Shown: in pieces, positions 60,015 through 64,000 of the stretch
How positions within the stretch are numbered: position 1 is the stretch's first letter
How the letters are laid out: each line of letters begins with the position of its first letter
Assembly: GCA_024500155.1 (NCBI GenBank)
Contig: CM044862.1
Location: 28,299,501 to 28,363,500 of the forward strand
DNA length: 64,000 nucleotides
Reading direction: 5' to 3'
Source of the DNA: Chenopodium formosanum
Taxonomy: Eukaryota; Streptophyta; Magnoliopsida; Caryophyllales; Amaranthaceae
Notes under the pieces: generated by a model
Told to the model about the DNA's origin: nothing
Database searches by the model: none
Seen by the model: only the letters and a program-made list of their open reading frames with translations
Made by a program: the position numbers and the translations under genes

Positions 60015-60051
60015 CTACGTATCCTTTCCTAAGGAATCAGGCCAAACGTAG
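60015..60051. other. conserved hairpin after pol (element B)
   Basis: CTACGT (60015-60020) and ACGTAG (60046-60051) with inner complementary aaggat/atcctt-like segments; the counterpart of 42821-42856. Confidence 0.65.
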
Positions 60052-60074
60052 CTCTCTTGAGTATGTTACTCAAG

Positions 60075-61300
60075 TTATCATGGGTAGAACATCTTAAGTT
60101 GGTCAAGGTTAGTTTGTCATATTTGAGAATTCATTACCATCTATATTAGTTAGTTTTGTGGCACCCTCTTGATAGGATAGTTTTGACAATGTATGTCAAG
60201 GCCAATTAGGCCTAAATTTGCCTCTTGGATCTAGAATATTTATTCTTAATGCTTTTAACACTAAGTCTCCCACTTTAATGTTTTATTTTCTTTACCATTT
60301 TGTTAAAGTGTCTAGACATGTGAGTTTGATAGCATTGAGTATGATGTAGAGCTTCCAGTTGTTTTTCATCAAGTAGAATTAACTCCTCATACCTTGCTCT
60401 AGTCCATTCGACTTCATCGAGTTTACTTTCCAACGCAATGCGTAGATAAGGTATTTCTTGCTCTACAGGTTGTACGGTGTCCATTCAATAAACTAAAGAG
60501 AATGACGTATTTCCTATGGATGAGCGAATTGACGTGAGATAACCCTAAAGAGAAAAATGGAGTTTGTCAGGCCAATCCTTGTAATTTTTTGTCATTTTTT
60601 TTATGATAGTCTTTAAGTTTTTATTGGCTACTTATACCGCACCGTTTTCTTAAGGCCTATATGTGGAAGAATGATGGTGTTGAATACCATAATTTTGAAG
60701 CAATTCTTCACATTCCACTTGAAAGTGAGTTCCATTGTCATTTATCATTTCATGTGGGACTCTATATCGACATATCATGTTTCTTTTGATATAGAGTACT
60801 ACATGTTTTGTGGTGAGTTTTGCATATGATGCTCCTTCAACATATTTTGTGAAGTAATCAATTTTAGGATGTATTCATGACCTCATGTCCTAGGAGGGGT
60901 GATTTTTCCAATGATGTTTATACCCCATGTTGAGAATGGCCATGGTGCTGTATAGATGTAAAGGAGTGATGGAGGAACATGTTGCAAGTTAGCATATATT
61001 TGGCATTTAGGGCAATTCTTTACATATTGATGGCAATCCCTATTCATCGTAGTCCAATAGTATCCCTGACGCATTACTTTTTGGGCTAGCATTTTGCCAT
61101 TCAAATGAGTTCTACATACTCCTTCGTGGATTGTTCTCATTGCTCTTTGAGCTTCTTTTTTGCCTACATATAGGAGAGCTCTACCTTTAGGTAGCCTTTT
61201 ATGAATCTCATCATTGATGATTACATATTGGGAATCCAAAAGCCTTAGAGCTTGCTTTGCTCTTTTGTCAGCGTGAGGTGATATTCACCTTTGGTGACAT
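60075..61300 (-). pseudogene. element B integrase (degenerate)
   Basis: Zinc domain intact in 61239-60883: HEGVCRTHLNGKML and CPKCQIYANLQHVPPS. The core then needs a frameshift near 60885; IDYFTKYVEGASYA (60855) keeps the first Asp. Further on several stops. The C-terminal part includes LRIALESKLDEVEWTRARYE (60455). The end resembles LDQLKMFYP at about 60080. Confidence 0.85.
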
Positions 61301-61559
61301 AATTGAGGATGTCTGTATATCAAGGTTTATCCTCTTCTTCTTGTTCTTGAGCTACCTCATCATCTTCTATAGCTAGGATGTAATTTGGTTTATGCCTTTT
61401 CTCTATTGATAGAGGCATTTTCTTAATTTCCTTAGGAATTCTAACAGTTGAGGCTAGTCTTCCAAGGCATCAGCAAATTGATTTTCCTCTCTTGGTAGGT
61501 ATATGTATTCTACCTTTTTGAGTTGATTAGTAAGAGTTTCCAAGTATGTTTGATAAGCG

Positions 61560-61925
61560 GATAAGCTTTCACTCCTTACTTTCCATCTTTAGAAATCTGA
61601 TTGATGATTAAAGAGGAGTCTCCGAATATTCGAAGTTTCTTTACTCTTAACGCTAAAGCAGTTTCGAGGCCTATAACACATGCTTCATATTCCGCAGCAT
61701 TGTTGGTAACGTCGAAGTCTAGCTTTATAGAGATTGGGACGTGTTCCTCTTGAAGTGATACTAATAATACTCTTACGCCACAACCCTTTTGGTTTGAAGC
61801 TCCATCGAAGTATAATGTCCAAGTGTCATCTTCTATAACCATCAAGTCTTCGTCTAGAAAATCATTTTCATGCATTGGCGTCGAATCTTCTATTAGGAAA
61901 TCTGTTAAGAAGTCCAAGACCACCG
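61560..61925 (-). pseudogene. element B archaeal-type RNase H
   Basis: Open over 115 codons: WTLYFDGASNQKGCGVRVLL (61815), VTNNAAEYEACVIGLETALA (61705), LRIFGDSSLIINQIS (61615). All three acidic positions are visible here, so this domain is better preserved than in A. A frameshift follows at 61576. Confidence 0.87.
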
Positions 61926-61949
61926 ATCCTTTGATAGACTTTTAAAGGA

Positions 61950-63250
61950 TAAATCTTACATCATATTGGGCTAAGTTGACTATCCATCTTGTTATTCGCC
62001 CATTAAGTGTTGATTTCCCGAAGAGATACTTTAGTGGGTCCAATTGTGATACTACATAAACTGTATGAACAAGCATGTAGTGTCTTAACTTGGTAGTGGC
62101 ACACACTAATGCGAGGCACAATTTCTCAAGTGGTGTGTAGCGTACTTCATACTTAAGTAGTAGATGGCATTCTCTTTGCCTTTTACTTCTTCCACAAGCA
62201 TAGCTCCCATTGTCTCGTTACTAACTGTTAGGTATAATCGAAGAGGAATCCCTGGAAGTGCTAGTGCTAATACAAGAGGATTGGCAAGATAGGCTTTGAT
62301 ATTTTCAAAGGCTTTTTGGCACTCATCGTCCCATATTACCGGTACATTCTTTTTAAGTTTTTTTTAATATTGGTTCGCATATCGTGGTTAGCTTGGATAT
62401 GAACGTACTTATGTATTGCAAACATCCAATGAGTCCTCGAATTTGCTTCTCGGACTTGGGCGGTGGCATTAAAATGATTGGTTTAATCTTAGTTGGGTCT
62501 ATCTCTATTCTTCTAGAGTTAATGACATAGCCCAAGATTTTTCCTGAGGTGACTCCAAAAGTGCATTTAGATGGGTTTAGCCTCATATAATATTTCCTTA
62601 ATCTTACGAAGAATTTCCTTAAGGCTACTGGATGCCCTAGAAGATCTTTTGATTTTACAATCATATCATCCACATATACTTCTACCTCTTTGTGCATCAT
62701 GTCATGGAGTAAGGCAATCGTTGCTCTTTGGTAAGTAGCACTCGCGTTTTTCAACCCGAATGGCATTACCGTGTAACAGTACGTAAATGCCCCATGGTGT
62801 TATGAATGTAGTCTTTTCAATGTCTTCTTCTGCCATGAGAATCTGATTGTATCATGCGTATCCATCCATAAATGAGAGAAGTGCGTGGTTCGATGTATTA
62901 TCTACTACAATATCGATGTGTGGCAAAGGGAAGTCATCCTTTGGACTTACCTTATTTAGATCTCTGTAGTCAACACACATTCTTACCCTTCCGTATTTCT
63001 TAGGGACTGGTACCACATTTACGACCCATTTGGGGTATTCTAAAAACCTGCTGTTATTTGTTTTTGTACTTCTTCTTTTATTTTAAGATCTACGTCGGGG
63101 TTCATTCGACGTAACTTGTGTTTTACAGGCTTCATTCCTGGGATTATTTGTATTGTTTGTTGAGTTATTTCTCTTTTATTCCTTGCATATCTTCGTATGA
63201 CCAGGCAAATACATCTATAAATTATTTTAGTAGATTTATTAAATCGGTTG
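61950..63250 (-). pseudogene. element B reverse transcriptase and RNase H
   Basis: MPFGLKNASATYQRATIALL (62760), then VYVDDMIVKSKDLLGHPVAL (62670) with the catalytic YVDD intact, then FGVTSGKILGYVI. The N-terminal part is broken by stops (near 63040, 62990, 62850) and the RNase H part (62330-61960) by frameshifts: YTPLEKLCLALVCATTKLRH near 62130. RT would copy the RNA to DNA. Confidence 0.9.
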
Positions 63251-64000
63251 TTTCTTCTTTTTTAAGAGTTATACCAAATTTGACTTCTCTTTTAATGGTT
63301 GGATCTTTTGAGATATCAACTATTTTAGTATCTTCAATTATCGGTGTTTTATTCTCAAGTGGTTCCATTACCTTAATTATTTCTTTGTCATTTTAATTTT
63401 TAGCTAAGAAATGTTCATCATCTTGAGTAAGCTAATAGCACGAGGAATAAGCGGAAGAAGACATATTATTAAACTCAGAAATCATTACATCAAATAAAGA
63501 GATGTCCGATGGGACTTGACTACTAACTATCCTAGGGGTAGACTTTGAAGTAGAATGGAGAGAAGGAGATTCTTCTATAAAAGGTTTAGATGACTCGACT
63601 AAAGAAGACTTGAATTCAGATCGACTCAGACTCTGACTCGGACTCAGATTACTTAGACTCGTCGAACATTGGTCCTTGTCCTATTTTTATGGAGATCCTT
63701 CTTTCACTTGGTGTAGTCACCTTCACGATCTTTCTCCATCCTTGGACTAATCCCTCTGCCAGAGTAATGAGCTTTGTATGATCGAAGTCTTTGTTTTGCA
63801 AGACTGTTTGAATAAGCGTCGAATTGTCATTATTGCACTTAGGCTCGTTTTTCTCGTACCCAAAGAGTAATCCCATGATATTAAAGTTGAAGCATGGAGT
63901 TGCTTTCTCCTTATGGGTAGGAGTTGGGATATCATCCAAGAAGTTGCAATCTTGGAAGATCTCGAACCCAGGTTGTCCTATCCCATCATAGACAAAGGGT
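63251..64000 (-). pseudogene. element B protease-RT linker, cut by window edge
   Basis: Frame 63939-63649 reads FNIMGLLFGYEKNEPKCNND and QGWRKIVKVTTPSERRISIK, matching A's linker (46600-46480). The upstream protease and gag would lie beyond the window. Confidence 0.75.

Larger units (their letters stand above)
21371..64000 (-). mobile_element. giant Ty3/gypsy (Tat/Ogre-like) element B, interrupted, runs off the right edge
   Basis: Minus-strand element. Read from left: 3' LTR (21371-23245), 3' region with tandem repeats, an antisense PMD gene (24925-53445, split by insertions), the tail of an antisense DUF7745-like gene (59333-59557), then minus-strand integrase, archaeal-type RNase H, RNase H and RT (60075-63250) and the RT-protease linker. 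Gag and 5' LTR should lie beyond 64000. Internal insertions are the Athila-like element (25151-30021), element A (31179-52454) and a Tat element with LTR remnants (54108-59331). The order and homology match element A. Treating these scattered pieces as one element is an inference from collinearity. Confidence 0.8.

Overview
This is a plant nuclear genome window, most likely a flowering plant with a large, repeat-rich genome. It is almost entirely transposable elements nested inside each other, and I found no ordinary host gene, tRNA or rRNA. The evidence for a plant is: Ty1/copia and Ty3/gypsy elements of plant lineages (Tat/Ogre-like with a second, archaeal-type RNase H, and Athila-like), a CACTA DNA transposon, plant mobile domain (PMD) and DUF7745-like proteins, GT-AG introns and TATA boxes of plant type. 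Almost every coding region is broken by stops or frameshifts, so nearly all are called pseudogenes. Family names come from recognising motifs by eye, not from a search.

Left nest (1-12794). A minus-strand copia element (gag and start of protease, PBS and 5' LTR, 10861-12794) is interrupted by a plus-strand Tat-lineage gypsy element (integrase, an antisense Transposase_28-like gene, 3' LTR; 5181-10860). That element is interrupted in its integrase by copia element 1 (1-5180). A 359-bp stretch (12795-13153) is the only part of the window with no element signature.

Right nest (13154-64000). Copia element 2 (same family as copia 1; 5' LTR at 13154) carries a 1.68-kb CACTA transposon inside pol. 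It is cut at 21370 by giant gypsy element B, which lies on the minus strand and runs off the right edge. B shows its 3' LTR, a tandem-repeat 3' region, an antisense PMD gene, the tail of an antisense DUF7745-like gene, and pol. B's PMD gene is split by an Athila-like deletion derivative (25151-30021, perfect TSD CAGCT) and by a complete related giant element A (31179-52454). A is split by a solo LTR of the B family (35032-37213) that landed on the start codon of A's own PMD gene. Further right, B is interrupted by a second Tat element with a Transposase_28-like antisense gene (from 54108), itself hit by a solo LTR (54891-56414, TSD GGGTG).

Main result. A and B share one architecture: LTR, gag, PR, RT, RH, aRH and INT on one strand, then two opposite-strand genes between pol and the 3' LTR. 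One encodes a PMD protein with about six introns at matching places in A and B; the other a DUF7745-like protein with at least one intron. Introns antisense to the genomic RNA can survive retrotransposition, so these look like long-carried cargo genes. Element A also contains clusters of a near-palindrome (core CCGTGNCACGG) in both LTRs, the gag leader, between the convergent ends of pol and the DUF7745 gene, in the DUF7745 intron and upstream of the PMD gene. B has a different palindrome (GCGACAG..CTGTCGC) at matching places.
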